Below, in pieces: positions 23,730-36,117 of a stretch of DNA of 64,000 bases. The position numbers and the translations under genes are program-made. The notes under the pieces were generated by a model. The model searched no databases and had not been told where the DNA came from. It worked only from the letters and a program-made list of their open reading frames with translations. Position 1 is the first letter of the stretch. Every line of letters starts with the position of its first letter. The stretch covers positions 1 to 64,000 of the forward strand of contig MZZL01000059.1 in NCBI GenBank assembly GCA_002749535.1, in the 5' to 3' direction. The DNA comes from Apophysomyces variabilis. Its lineage: Eukaryota; Mucoromycota; Mucoromycetes; Mucorales; Mucoraceae.

Positions 23730-25103
23730 CTACTCAGTGATATCCATAGAATAATTTGCCCGTAGGGTTTGTAGGTTTGGATAGAGCTCTGGTAACTTCT
23801 GAAAAACTATTGGCTCTATGCTATATCCTATCACTTCCAGTACCTGCAAATTGGTGCTATGCCAGTTCAAAATAAGGTTACTGATAGTATCCTCTTGTGG
23901 ACTTATAGTCACTTCATTAATCTCCAAAGTTGTCAAGGTTTTCTCATATTTCTTCATGATTTTGCCCAAAACATTGCTATGAACTTTACCAAAAGTGATG
24001 GACAGCTCTTGAAGAGAGGTAAAGCGAGACATGACTGTATTCAATACATCGTCTGTTGTAGAACGTGGGAGCAACAGCCTGTTAAGTTGTAGATTGACCC
24101 GTCTCAAAATACACTGTATATCTTCTTCTGTAATTCCTTTGGTACGTTTGAACCCAAGCGTAGTAATATGTTGGTAATCATATCTGCGCAACCATTTTGC
24201 TCCTTCTTCCGAAATGGTACAATTATGCATTTGCAATGAAAGGAGATATCTCGGTAACTTTCTCATCGTTTCCGAGCCCAATTTACAATTAATAAATTCA
24301 ATGCGACGTAACAGTGAGCATCCATGTAAAAATGCATGAATCAGATCCTGGGCACAGTTGTTTAAGCAAAGTGAGCTCAGTGAATGGAAACACGAGACGA
24401 CATCATAAATCGTCAAGCCATTGCAAAAAAAATATCGGCCGCCAATTGTCAACGTCCGCAAAGATGATAACGATTGCTGAAATAGCGAAACATTTCTGGG
24501 CGTCAGAGGTTGAAAAAATCCAGGTACCAAGTATATATCCAACGATTGTAACATTCGAACAGTTTCTCTAGCTTCTTGTTGCAAGAAAGAACTCGCGTCC
24601 AGATCGGATACACCAGCCAGATTAAGGTGTTTCAATAACGGAGATCTGCTGAAAATTTTCGTAAGTGTACCGTTATGGGCATAGTGACAATTGTATATGT
24701 TTAGACTCTCCAGACTGGTGCAATCAGCGGTCAATCTGTCAATCTGCTCATCCGATACAGGTTTCCGCATGCATAGTTTAGAAAGGTCGATACGTCGTAC
24801 AAATGCTGCATAGTTATTCGGGGAATAGAAGCCGTCTGTACGTGTTTTACGTTGTTTTCCAGTTGCGTAGAAAAGATTTATGTAAGCCATGAGCTCGGAT
24901 TCGGTTGAAATAGCAAGATTCCGATACAATCTAGAGGCGGCGACATTAAACCATAGGCGGTTAACAGTCAGCAGGTGAGAGACATCACGTTTCGGCAACC
25001 AAGATAGTATGATGTCTATAACTTCCGGCGGAAAATCGCGCTTGATCATTGTTAACAGACTTTCCACTTCAGCTTTCGCGGCCAACGCTACGGCCAACAC
25101 CAT
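23730..25103 (-). CDS. F-box / leucine-rich-repeat protein
   Basis: An unbroken 457-codon frame, unusual here because nearly all neighbours have introns. An F-box at residues 22-65 (DFPPEVIDIILSWLPKRDVS, then TVNRLWFNVAASRLYRNL) should bind Skp1. The rest is a run of irregular leucine-rich repeats (LESLNIYNCHYAHNGTL, LLKHLNLAGVSDLDA, LQSLDIYLVPGFF, LQELSITFGKV) that would hold a substrate. It is therefore a likely SCF ubiquitin-ligase substrate receptor. The substrate cannot be predicted. Mucoromycete genomes carry many such single-exon F-box genes. Confidence 0.85.
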   Translation of the reverse strand: MVLAVALAAKAEVESLLTMIKRDFPPEVIDIILSWLPKRDVSHLLTVNRLWFNVAASRLYRNLAISTESELMAYINLFYATGKQRKTRTDGFYSPNNYAAFVRRIDLSKLCMRKPVSDEQIDRLTADCTSLESLNIYNCHYAHNGTLTKIFSRSPLLKHLNLAGVSDLDASSFLQQEARETVRMLQSLDIYLVPGFFQPLTPRNVSLFQQSLSSLRTLTIGGRYFFCNGLTIYDVVSCFHSLSSLCLNNCAQDLIHAFLHGCSLLRRIEFINCKLGSETMRKLPRYLLSLQMHNCTISEEGAKWLRRYDYQHITTLGFKRTKGITEEDIQCILRRVNLQLNRLLLPRSTTDDVLNTVMSRFTSLQELSITFGKVHSNVLGKIMKKYEKTLTTLEINEVTISPQEDTISNLILNWHSTNLQVLEVIGYSIEPIVFQKLPELYPNLQTLRANYSMDITE

Positions 25104-25238
25104 ACAAGCAATAATAAATAAATCTTTGCATTAAAGCGCTGTTTAAATCTACTGCGTGTAGCAAGTTCATTAGCGTGATGTCACGCTAATTGATTTCTAG
25201 TGCATTTTCTAGTGTATGTGGTGTTGGCCATTTTATCA

Positions 25239-26210
25239 ATGGGTCAAAGACAATCTTCAGTGTCTCCCTCTGAGAAAAAACCATTCAAAGTATGTAAATA
25301 CAGGGTAATACATTGCTGCTGATTTACCTTCGCCCATGTATTTCGATGTTAGACGGAATTTGCCGTTCATTTCGAATCTCCATCTTGCACAGATGCTATT
25401 ACAGACATGCTGCAGCAATTCCCAGGCATGCATACTTAATTTCCGCGCAATGGTTAATCAACGCTAGTTGTCTATTATTAGATATCAAACACTTTGAGGT
25501 GGATTTGGCTAATGAACGAGTGGTAGTTGAAGGACACGGTTAGTAAATCGAAAGCGACAGGAAAAAAGCAAACCCTATCATTTTCAGCTGCTCCCTCAAA
25601 GATAGCTAAAGCATTGAAATCTACGGGAAGAACGGTCATCTTACGTGGTCAAGGGCCAGCCACTGGTGCAAGCCATGGGGGCGCGGCTGTCTGCATATTT
25701 GATACGTTTGGTGATAATCCTGCTTTACCCATGCCGTCCGATACAAACGGACTAGCGCGATTCGTACAGATTGATAAAGAGACATGTTTGATTGATCTCA
25801 CTGTGCAAGGACTTGCGCCAGGAAAGCACGGTGTCCATATTCATGAACTGGGTGACATCTCGCGCGGGTGGATGTCTGCAGGCGATCATTTCAACCCAAC
25901 AAACGAAGATCATGGTAACCATGTAGGTGACCTCGGTAATGTTGAAGTTGGTACCGATGGGTGGGGTGATCTCGTACTTGAAAGTTCCCGTGTGCGGGTG
26001 TCTGATGTTATCGGACGGAGCATGGTAATTACGGAAGGCGAAGACCCATGCTCACCTCTAAACTCATGGCAAGGTGGGCGGGGAGTGTTATCGGGGATTA
26101 TTGCCAGGAGTGCTGGAACGTTTGAGAACATGAAAAAAGTGTGCGACTGCTCAGGCAAGACATTATGGGAGGAAGCTCGTATTCAACAGGATAAAAAAGT
26201 TAGCAATTAA
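25239..26210 (+). CDS. CCS1: Copper chaperone for superoxide dismutase
   Basis: CCS delivers copper and the disulfide to Cu,Zn superoxide dismutase. Exon 1 (25239-25289) encodes a short leader. Exon 2 starts the metallochaperone domain (TEFAVHFESPSCTDAITDML), exon 3 continues it (HFEVDLANERVVVEGH), and exon 4 carries the SOD-like domain (APGKHGVHIHELGDISRGW, then GDHFNPTNEDHGNHVGDLGN) and the C-terminal domain with the CxC motif in VCDCSGKTLWEEA. The usual MxCxxC of domain 1 reads ESPSC, so the first copper cysteine is serine. The CDC of domain 3, which does the catalytic transfer, is intact. The second intron (25426-25481) is GC-AG. It ends 114 bases from the convergent EI24 gene. Confidence 0.9.
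25426..25481 (+). other. GC-AG intron in CCS1
   Basis: The exon ends TTCCCAG and the intron starts GCATGC and ends TTATTAG. It joins QQFP-D-IKHFEVD in frame. There is no GT before the in-frame TAA, so only a GC donor keeps the reading frame. Confidence 0.75.
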
Positions 26211-26324
26211 AAAACAAGCATGCAAAAATGCAGTGTACACGGAGCGGCATACTAGCTTAAGGAAGAATTTACCATGTTTTATGTTCGTTAGACACAATGA
26301 AGTGAAGATGATTAGATCCTTATG

Positions 26325-27431
26325 CTAGACTAACTTTCCAATGATGTCTTTGTCTTCCCTGGGAAGAGCATTGTGTATGCCAAACATGCGAAACAGCCCT
26401 GTGCATGCATCGTTCATTCTCTCAATGACAAAGAATATTGGCATAGATCGTGGTAACGTCCACTGAGAGATATTTGAGTTGGCTGTGATTTCGAATGTCT
26501 TTGGTTCCGCCATGGATGCCATGATGATATACTAAATAGGACTAAGTTCAGAAATATCTTTGAATAAACACCCACTTACAGTGGGATAGATCAGTGCAAA
26601 GACTGCTCCAGCTCGTAACGTCGAAAGAAAGTATGTAACCGTTGTAGCGGGAAGACCTATCGTTTTTTGGGATTGATCAATTTGTCAATAAGTCCCTGGA
26701 TTCCATACCAAATCCAATAAAATATGACCAATGTTGCTCTATGAATCTCATGCGGCGTTGCACTGGCCAGCCCAGATACATCCATTTATATCTGTAAATT
26801 CGATAGTAAACAGCAAATACTTATTTTCGCCTCGTAGCAACTTACTCAAATGAGTAATAGGCCATAATGGCACAACTAATGGGGAAGGATAGGATGTACC
26901 CAATGTATGGAGTAGCGCGTAGCAACCAGGCAAATAGCGCGCAGCTGATATAAATGATTGCAAGCGACAACGAGCTGGATGAGCTTTCTACCGGTTTGCT
27001 GTCGCTGGTATCGAATGTGTATTTGGCGACCTGTTGGAAAAGCGTGCTATTCACTATCAGGCACAGCAGATACATTGGGTAGCCTGTTAAGGTCTGAGCT
27101 CTTAGTGTCGGCGGTAGCTGTCGGTTTTTACGTAGCTTGAACCGCTTACCACGTAGGAATAACCAAAGAAATGGTGATCAGAGGTTCCGTAAAATGTTTC
27201 TACTGCTAATAAGGAGCCCAGGTAGATGACCCCATTAAGGAATAAAGTCTTGATCGTGGCATTCCTTATCTCTGGCGATCTAAAGACATGGATCGAAGTT
27301 TAACGACATGGGCTGCCTTCTCGTATCATTTCCACTTGCGATAGTAATAGATTCAGGGTCTGGCGCCAACAGAAAGCGTGCTTTACACCATGTAGGAAAC
27401 ATGACGCATGTCGAGAAACTTCCATAGACAT
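26325..27431 (-). CDS. EI24 / Lds-Rrt8-type multi-pass membrane protein
   Basis: Exons starting at 27431 (MSMEVSRHASCFLHGVKHAF) join through LLLSSPEIRNATIKTLFLNG, VIYLGSLLAVETF, TLTGYPMYLLCLIVNSTLF, then LLRATPYIGYILSFPISCAI with AYYSFEYKWMYLGWPVQRR and RFIEQHWSYFIGFG. The order of hydrophobic segments and the AYYSFEYKW...RRMRFIEQHWSYFIGFG block match the EI24 family (PF07264), whose animal members are ER proteins linked to autophagy and whose yeast members (Lds1, Lds2, Rrt8) act in spore-wall formation. Roughly 300 residues and five to six membrane helices. The intron at 27339-27280 is GC-AG; it alone joins LLLS to SPEIRN in frame. The last exon (26522 onward) lacks hydrophobic helices. Confidence 0.8.
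27280..27339 (-). other. GC-AG intron in the EI24-family gene
   Basis: Donor GCAAGT, acceptor TTTAG, 60 bases, phase 2. It restores LLLSSPEIRNA. The only GT alternative would need a 28-base intron and a different upstream frame. Confidence 0.7.
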
Positions 27432-27827
27432 AGCCTCGGGTGATAGTTTCAAAAAGAAAGAGATGTTACACCAACTAGGTAAACAGGGTATTGATCACTA
27501 TCCAGTGAAAGGCAGACAGGGACTATTTTTTGATCCGATCCGATCCGCCAGCAATAAGTAGACAGAATGAGCACTGTAAAGGATAGGTGCGACAAAACAA
27601 ACATACAGAGGCTAGACAGGGAAAGGTATATGTATACACAATAAGCAAGCGCTGTAACGATCATTGCTGGTTGCGGCCCTTCCGTGTCTGATGTGGAGCG
27701 CGATAATTTTATTTATGATACCTTGGAGAGTACTGTATATAGAAGGTATGTACAATACGACGCTAAACTACAAGTAATAGCAATGTTCTTGATAGACAAA
27801 TGGCATCATTCAAATGATTTGCGTGTC
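27432..27827. other. Intergenic
   Basis: About 400 bases between the EI24 start and the end of the next gene. It contains a small tandem GATCC-GATCC-GATCC at about 27532-27547. Otherwise nothing. Confidence 0.4.
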
Positions 27828-28676
27828 CTAAAGTCTCTCAGGCTCAAAATCTTCGCTTCGTACCAGTTCTGCCCGGTTATGGTAATGAAGAAGCGTTTCA
27901 AGCTTTTCAATTCCGTCGATAACCACATGTTGATAGTGAAAGACGTATTGTCTACGGTTTTTGTCGTTGCCATGTAACCTTATTTCTACCTCTGATGTAC
28001 GATCATTAAAAAAGCCTTACGATAAGTACTGTGTAAAGTTAGCTTCCGTAAGATGTTATAGACAAGCAGGATAACAGTACAGAATTAATGACACTACTAG
28101 GAGTATCGTACCCTTCCTGAGTGCTGAATACTATCATTCTTGCTTTCGTATCTAGTTTTGGACCATCAAATTGAAAACGCATAATGATAGTCTACAGGCT
28201 GTTTGTGTAACGTTTCGTTCATGCACGGTTCATAAAAGCGAAACGGCAAAGTATCGAGATTGCGAACCGTTAACCAATCTTTATTCAGCTAGTTTCTAGG
28301 GCGAAATCGTAAGCTCCGGTTCCGTAATAATCAAAGTTTCGTCTATGCATGGTAAAGCTCTAGAGATTTTGTAAAGGAATGCATTGAAATGGCACGGCCA
28401 TACGTAAAGAGTTTATTTGGCTTACACGAGCACAGCAATACACCTTTCTTCCTGGGTGAGACGACTATCTACAAGCAACAGCTAGGTCATGGTATCAAAT
28501 AGTCCACGTTAAGTTTATATGTTTTGGCTTACATGGACTGCGCTTCAGTTTAATGTTCTTCATAGGTGTAAAATACTAACTAACCGCTGTACAACTGATT
28601 GGCTTTGGCCTACCATGGATGTTTTAAGTATGGAGCATCAGACAAAAGGTCATAGTTGCTTTAGACATAACTGTGA
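27828..28676 (-). CDS. Unidentified multi-exon gene
   Basis: Several protein-like segments lie on this strand, separated by intron-like joints with GTAAGCCAAA donors. In order: a segment with LLLVDSRLTQEERCIAVLV (about 28470-28415), one with DWLTVRNLDTLPFRFYEPC then MNETLHKQPVDYHYAF (about 28288-28170), one with KARMIVFSTQEGYDTPSSVI (about 28150-28060), and the last with YVFHYQHVVIDGIEKLETLL ending SEDFEPERL at 27828. I do not recognise the family and cannot fix the start or all junctions; the gene would be transcribed divergently from the synaptojanin-like gene. It may be a small conserved protein missed because every exon is short. Confidence 0.35.
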
Positions 28677-28831
28677 AAGTGACACAGATTGAAGAAGGAT
28701 GGTGTTCTTGCTGAAAAGGGAATTCTCCAAACCAAACTTACGTGCGTGTGACGTGTAGGTTTCATAATGATGGAAAAATGTCCAGCCATTTTTTTGCGGC
28801 CCTTTTTTTTCCCAACTTTGCACCATACCGA

Positions 28832-31800
28832 ATGCAAAACCATCTGCTGTTAAGAGAGCATCCTCGAGCCCTTGCTCTCCGGCCCACCGTTTTGGAGGAA
28901 GCACCTTCCGGTGTACTGGTGTTTGAACAGCACACAGCAGCAGGAGACCCTTCCCATGGTCCAACTTACAAAGCCGTTGCGAAGTTATTAGCCCCTTCTG
29001 AATTTGAAGACTCACGTTGGGAAATACTTAATGCACGACCTGTTTTTGGCTGTCTAGGGTTAATTAACGTTCAGGGAGGTGGGTAGAAGAGGACTATTGT
29101 CTATGTTGCATAATTACTTTATGCGGACGAAACAGCGGACTGATTCGGCGCGTGAATAGAATGCTTCATTGCCATCGTGACAGACTGCGTATCTGTCGGT
29201 AGAATACGCGCCGGCGAAGAAGTCTATCAGATTCAGGCTGTCTCCTTTTATTCCTTGTCTTCATCCAAATATGATAACTTGGAATTTTCCAATCGAGATA
29301 GTTCAGACGATGAATGGGGTCAACCGGATACCAATACCACTATTCAGCATCCGTGTGCTCATTTGCAAAAGCTTTTTTCTGTTGGCAATTTCTACTTTAC
29401 ACCTGACTTTGATTTAACGAGAACGGTTCAAGCAAGGTATGAATAGTCCCATCTCTTACATTTCGTTTTACGGGGTTAATGATGTTTCATGTAGAACATC
29501 TTCTGCCTCCCTCGGTGTCCATGCATTTGACGACCATTTTTTATGGAACAAATTCTTAATATTAGGGCTACTTGATTTTAGAGCGAAATTAGATCGGAAA
29601 AAGCAAATGGATCTAGATAGGGGAGGGTTCTTGGTACGTATGAGTTTGAAGGTCGGCAAGTTATTGAACACAGACCTATTAGGTTTTTGCCGTACGTGGA
29701 TATATTGGTGTCGAAACAATTAAAGCACATAACGAAAAGTTCGAATTGTCAGTGATATCAAAATTAAGTTGCAAAAGGGCTGGGACCCGCTTTAATTCCC
29801 GTGGTATTGATGATAATGGTCATGTTGCAAATTTTGTCGAGGTAAGGGACTCATGGACGTATCATTTACTAAAAGTTGCGGGTTAGACTGAAGTCGTGCT
29901 GTACTCTGATAGAATGTGCTATGCATTTACTCAAGTCAGAGGCAGTGTGCCTGGTAGGCCCCGAGTTATGTCGAAATGCAATTAGTTACTGACAAGAAAA
30001 TGTCAGTCTTTTGGGAACAACAAGGCATGCAACTAGTTAATCACAAAATACAAATTTCTCGTGGTCCAGGTGCCACTCAACCAGCAGTGAATCGGCACTT
30101 CAGGGAGCTGGTGGATCGTTACAATGCTGTTTGTAACATTAACCTTTTATCTGATCGGGATAACACGGGCGAATCACTGCTTGGGACAACATACAATAAC
30201 TCCGTGCGACAATTACAATTCCCAAAGAACGTGGTACGCATGATAAACTTTGATCTACACGCCGAATGCAGAGGAGGAAATTACGATAACGTGGCGATCT
30301 TGATGAATGGAATACGGCAGGATCTGGACAGATATGAGTTTTTCCTCATGGATACAGACGATAATCGCATAGTATGTTCCCAGAAAGGCGTGTTCCGTAC
30401 CAACTGCATGGATTGCTTGGACCGCACGAATCTTGTCCAGAATGAAATATCGAAACGAAAACTTTTAGATTACCTTAATCAGTCTTCTGATCGACGACGC
30501 CAGCTACACACTGACCAGATTTTAGCGCGTCATGCCCATTTGTGGGCGGAGAACGGCGATGAATTATCTAAAATATATGCAGGAACTGGGGCTTTGAAAT
30601 CAGCCTTTACAAGAACCGGAAAAGTAACCTTTATGAATGTCCTCAGCGACGCAACTCGTTCCGTAAACCGCTTTTATATCAATAATTTCCAGGATAAAGC
30701 GCGGCAGGAAGTTATTGACCAATTGCTCGTAAGTTTGCCATTGTCAAATACTGCCAACCGATCATTCATAAATGATACCTCATGATTGGAACAGGGAAAG
30801 CTAGTAGGACAAAAAGAGATCATGATACATGACCCGATAAGCGAATCTGTTTCCAAGCTGATAGTCTCTAGGTAGATTATGTTATATTTGATTGTGTTTT
30901 TACTGACTGGGAGAATGAAGGATCCAAGAATATTCGACAAGCAGAAAGATTACCATCTTTGCCGGCTCGTATAATTTAAATGGAAAACCTTTCAAAGGCG
31001 AGCTGTTAGATCCATGGTTACTGCAGCATTTTCGTTGTAAGATATTATTTTTATTATGGACATGGATTGATGGCTACTGACACACAAACCTTAGGGAGCG
31101 ATCAGGAGCCAGATATTTATGTTGTCGGTTTTCAAGAAATTGTTGAATTGTCCCCACAACAAGTGATGGCAACGGATGCTGAGAAACGGTAATACGGCTT
31201 GGAACATTGCAGGTTTACTTACTACTTTATTAGAAAGGTGTGGGAAAACCAGATAGAGCGTACTTTGAATTCGCGAAAAGGAGGAAAAGCAAAATATGTT
31301 CTACTACGATCCAATCAATTAGTGGGAGCTGCTTTGATTGTGTACGTAAAAGCGGATATAGTCGAAAGCATACGCAATGTGGAATCGGCAGTGAAGAAGG
31401 TAGAGAAAGCTCATGCAAAACCTTATTGCTTATGTTGGATGCTGAAGACAGGAATCATGGGGATTGCAGGAAATAAGGGAGCTGTAGCGATTCGTATGGA
31501 TTATGGTGATACAAGCTTCTGCTTTTTGGCTGCTCACTTTGCGTCTGGCCATGCCAATTGCGACGATCGAAATGCCGATTTCCACACGATTGTACAAGGG
31601 CTATCGTTTTTTCGCGGGCGCACAATAGATGACCATGAGTATGTGAGCATCTGCTCATTTTTCCTTGCTAACAAAACGCAGCAATATCATCTGGGTTAGC
31701 GATTTGAACTATCGTGTATCTTTGGGAAATGAGGAGGTAAATATAATCCGTAGGCCGGACAACGGTTGACGGTCAGGACAGGCACGTGCATATGCAAGAG

Positions 31801-32875
31801 ACGGCAATATCCAAGCTTTACTGGAAGCAGATCAGGTATTTAAAAGCCTATCTCTGTAGAATGAAAGCTAAGAGAATTGTTTGTTTGTTTCAGCTACTGA
31901 GAGAAATGCGGGAAGGCAGAGTATTCCAGAAGTACGAAGAGGGCCCAATCACATTTTTACCGACCTATAAATATGATAACGGCACAGATATTTATGATAC
32001 TAGGTAGATTTGCACCAATCTTTTGTGTTTTCCTGATTAAATTACTTCTAGTGAGAAACAGCGCGTGCCAGGCTGGACCGACCGCATTATTTACAAAGGA
32101 AACACGCTGAAACAGTTACAGTATGCGCGAGCTGAGCTGCGCACTTCTGATCACCGGCCTGGTAAGCTAGCTTTATGGGAAGAGATGGTATACATATTAA
32201 ATGCTTTCTGTAGTGCTTGCCCTTTTCGAAGCGGATGTAAGGTTGGACATTCAGTACTTTTTTCTTAAAAATATGGTTTTACTTAGATTGTTACGCTTGA
32301 TCGTGATGCCAAGGAAAAACTACAAAAAGAACTATATCAGCAGAGCTTAGGAAGTATAGAGATTCCAACAAGTCTTCAAAAACGCAAAACCCCACCTTTA
32401 CCTACTCGGCCATCCAAAGTTCCAGTTGTTCCAGTTGATACTCTCATTGACGTGAAAGCTGATACCGAGATAAGAAGTCATCGTAAGTCTTACTCGTCTA
32501 ATTGACGATCTAACTTTTGTCAGCAGTTCCTCCCCCGAGTTCTGATACAAACAAATGGTGGGAAAATGGTGTCAGCTTGCCGAAAGCTGACAAACGGCGT
32601 GTAATAAAAGAGAACCCATTTGAGGAAGGTACGCAGTGTACGAACCTGTTCCTGTTTTTCTGATATTGAACGATGTAGATTCAATCAAACGAATACCCTC
32701 CAAATCTATAACAGCATGGACTCCGATAAGTCCAATCTCAATAGAAACCACCAATGGCAGGGCAAACACACCCGTTGCTGTTGCTCTGCCTTCGGCAACT
32801 CTGATAGATCCAGACGCTCGGCAAAGTGAAAGCAACGTTTCGAACGCGTTTGGGTTCTGGAACAGCCATCAATAG
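28832..32875 (+). CDS. Synaptojanin-like inositol polyphosphate 5-phosphatase with SAC domain
   Basis: A two-phosphatase enzyme of the yeast Inp51/52/53 type. The N-terminal SAC domain spans many exons: FGCLGLINVQG, DDHFLWNKFL, LDRGGFLVFAVRGYIGVET, SKLSCKRAGTRFNSRGIDD, and the catalytic Cx5R loop in FRTNCMDCLDRTN (about 30391-30429), which is canonical and should be active. The 5-phosphatase domain follows: TIFAGSYNLNGKPF, EPDIYVVGFQEIVEL, GIMGIAGNKGAVAIRM, WVSDLNYRVSLGN, VPGWTDRIIYKGN and TSDHRP. The tail is proline-rich (KRKTPPLPTRPSK) with an NPF endocytic motif (ENPFEE). It should dephosphorylate phosphoinositides at the plasma membrane and endosomes during endocytosis. About 17 short introns. 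The last exon's frame near 32640 is less certain. Confidence 0.9.
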
Positions 32876-33249
32876 CATTTAAAATCTTATTTACTGTATA
32901 AAGTATCGTTGTAATGTAACCTCAAGGAATCATTCGTGTGGAATACATTGGCAGCTAGCAAATAATGAACCTAAAATGCATTTAGCTCTACAAGAGCTAT
33001 TGTTGCAAACCCTACAGTTGGGATATCCAGAAAAGAACCTTGCTTGTCCTTGAACTTGTGGAATAGTATTGAAACATTGCACCAGCGACAGCAACTGCCT
33101 GGTCCACATAAACGACTTTTATTTTCCATTCCTTATGGAAACAGCTTAGTATTATTAAGTTTAATAAGTCGACTTTTTTAATCTATGAATTCATCGTTTG
33201 TCCCACAGTAGGATGAGCATATGTCTCCACCTTGTAGAACACAGACTCC
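32876..33249. other. Intergenic
   Basis: About 370 bases between two genes on the same strand, containing the GAA1 promoter. Nothing else recognised. Confidence 0.5.
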
Positions 33250-35855
33250 ATGTCCTCTGAGGAGCTCCGCTACGTTCAATCCAAAATTTTAAGTCCCGGT
33301 TGCTTGGTGCAAGGTCCACTGATGCTTCTTTCAAGAATAAAAGCCAAACTGTTTGGCAATGATACACATTATAGAATCAGAGTCGAAAGAAAAAGGAAAC
33401 TGCTTCTGTTCCTAACAAAATACATTTCGCTGATTAGGTGATTCTCCTTCTTTCACCTTGCGAACACTAACATCTTAAGCAGCATTGCATTATTCATCAT
33501 CGCGGTCGCTTGGATCCTGATCTTGCCTTATGAGCAATACAGCAAACGTACTTACATATCTGAAAATGCACTGTTACCAGCCCAGGTAAACCGTAACGTG
33601 GAAATATCTGTGTCAGTCACTGAAGCAGTGAACTTGTTCTTTGTGTTGGCTCTAGGTGAATGTCAATTATGGGTACAACGATATTCGAACCGCAGAGGAT
33701 TATCGATACAAGATACAGCAGATCCAGACTGCTGATACTGATACGTATGGAAACAAAACTATAAATCTTTTTTAATGAGACGATGGACTGATCTTGTGCG
33801 GGGGGTCTTTATAGACGGGCGGCCTTTATCCAGACCGAATTTCGGCGGATTGGGTTCACCTCGGTTACGCAGCGGTTTGAAGGGCATGCGAAGGTACAAT
33901 GGAATCATTTCTTACAGGAGAGTGTGTAATTATGCAGCATGTAGGGTGTCAATGCATTTGCGATCTATCGAGCTCCTAGAAGTGATGGAAAAGAGGCACT
34001 GGTACTGAGTGCTCCATGGATATCACGAACAGGCGATTGTATGTTGCTGATATGATTCATGGTTGCGTCTGGTTTAACCTCTTTATACATCCATACAGAT
34101 AATACTAATGCCATAGCGGTGTTACTATCACTGGCCAAATTATTTAAAAGTAACTTTCATCAACCAAGTTGTCACTGGCTGAACCAGTTATAGGGAACAT
34201 CTATTGGTCAAAGGACATAATATTACTCGTTACTGATAAAGGCGTGGTTGGTACACAGGCATGGCTAGAAGCATATCACGGCATTGATCAACGCAAAGGT
34301 AAATGAAATGAACGACAGTAGCCTAAGAGCTCTTCGGACTTACATACTAACTTCATGTGATAGAGGGCCTTGATCGATGGTCAGTAACGATGCCGCGATC
34401 CGGTGCTATCCAAGGGGTTATCAACCTGGATTTCCCAGGCGTGCAGGATTACGAAAGATTGGGCATTTTCTTCGGTAACCCATTCCTAAGGAAACTTGAC
34501 GTTCTTGCCTATTGAGCGAATTATGTATTAGAGGGGGTCAATGGGCAGCTACCCAACTTGGACCTGATCAACTCCATTGTACGGATAGCAAGATCGACGT
34601 CTCAGATTCCTGTTACGTTGCATGATACCAAACTAGATCCTTTCGGCACTGGTCCCTGGAGTTCTTATTTGGAATCTTTGAACAATATCCTGCAGGCCGC
34701 CAAATATCAAGTACTAGGGCATGCATCCAGTGATGCTGGGTTGTATCTCAGGTATGGATAGCTTGACCGTTGGACAAACTGAGTTATACTGATGTCTTTC
34801 CTTAATTGACCAATAGGTATAAGATTGACGCAGTGACAATCCACGGCGTGTATGGATCAGACCGGCTACATCAGTTGTTTGGCTTTTACAAGATTGGCGT
34901 GTGAGTATATGACGAAGATGTAGCTTCATGTACTGAATCCTATTTCACAGATTGGTGGAATCCACGTTTCGTAGCTTGAACAATCTACTCGAACATTTCC
35001 ATCAATCTTTCTTTTTTTACTTGCTACCACAGGTTGATAGATATGTCTCTATCGCGGACTATATGCCCCCAGCCATCATCCTTATTTGCAGCTTGATTAT
35101 TCACATATCCTTTTACTGGAATGGGGCATATGAGTGCTACCATAGATTCTGTGCTAATTCCTTAACTGCATTGTTTACTCTCTTGTCTTATATTATATCC
35201 AACCAAACCAGGTAGTCCAGGTGCCGCCACCCGGCAAATTTCCTCCGGCATATTCACTGGAAGAAAGACATATTACGTTTGCGTTCGGCATTTTGATAAT
35301 TACTCATCTAGCAAGCGTTCTGAACTTTTACATAATGCAAGCGAATTTGGACCAAGAAGTAAGATATCACAATGTCATTAAACCTGGTTTAACTGCAATG
35401 ATTAGAGCATAGTTCGACAATTTGGTACCTGTGTTCTTATCTCATTCCTCGTTGTGGTGTGCACCAGTGCATGGGTTGCAAAAAACCGACGCAAAGAGCA
35501 TGATGGGCGTTTGCTTAAGTCCTTCTGCTTGTCTTTAAGTGCCGTCTGGGTTACAGCAGTATCCATTCTAAACTTCAGTCTGGCTGTTGCAACAGCTTTG
35601 GTGATTGTCCTGCCCTACACCATTGCCAGGCCCTCCAATAGTGCACTCCTTAAAGGATTGCAATTCATCATGTTGACATTTATTTCTCCACCTGGTATTT
35701 TGACCATTTTCGTGCTTCTAACTGGCGTTTCGTTTGCTGATTCTTTGGCGATAATCTTGATGAATTACCATGTCGTGCAGTCCTGGCTTCTGACATATAT
35801 TTGCATAGCCTATTGGCCCGTCCATATGGCAATGCAAATCCTACTCTTTACATGA
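33250..35855 (+). CDS. GAA1: GPI transamidase subunit GAA1
   Basis: GAA1 is the ER membrane subunit of the GPI transamidase that brings the GPI anchor to the catalytic subunit. About a dozen exons read in order: an N-terminal helix (ALFIIAVAWILILPYE) and the family's luminal start (RTYISENALLPAQV), a peptidase-M28-like domain (YRAPRSDGKEALVLSAPWIS, WSKDIILLVTDKGVVGTQAW, GAIQGVINLDFPG, VTIHGVYGSDR), then several membrane helices (PPAIILICSLIIHISFYW, HITFAFGILIITHLASVLNF and others) to the stop at 35855. The RTYxSEN and RAPRxDG..A.VL motifs are specific to this family. The start at 33250 is the first ATG; one at 33322 would also give a full protein. Confidence 0.9.
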
Positions 35856-36117
35856 AACAAGGGCATAAAACCGTCTATATGAATAAAATGGCCTATTCAT
35901 CCATATCGAGGAGCCAGTGGATGTCAAGAAACAAAGTGTGATTAAAGAAGGTGTAGAATATGTATTCTTGTAGATGTACATAATTTGAAATGTATGAGGT
36001 TTTAAATAGTTCCGCTACACACAGGATATGGTCTCTAGTTGCATGGCCAAACGGGGCCTCGAAAAGTGGAAGGAGCGAATAGTGTACAAGCTTTTCCTAA
36101 ACAAGAAAAAAGAGGTT

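Noticed and set aside
32572..32835. 87-codon minus-strand frame
   Set aside because: Shadow of the last exons of the synaptojanin-like gene.
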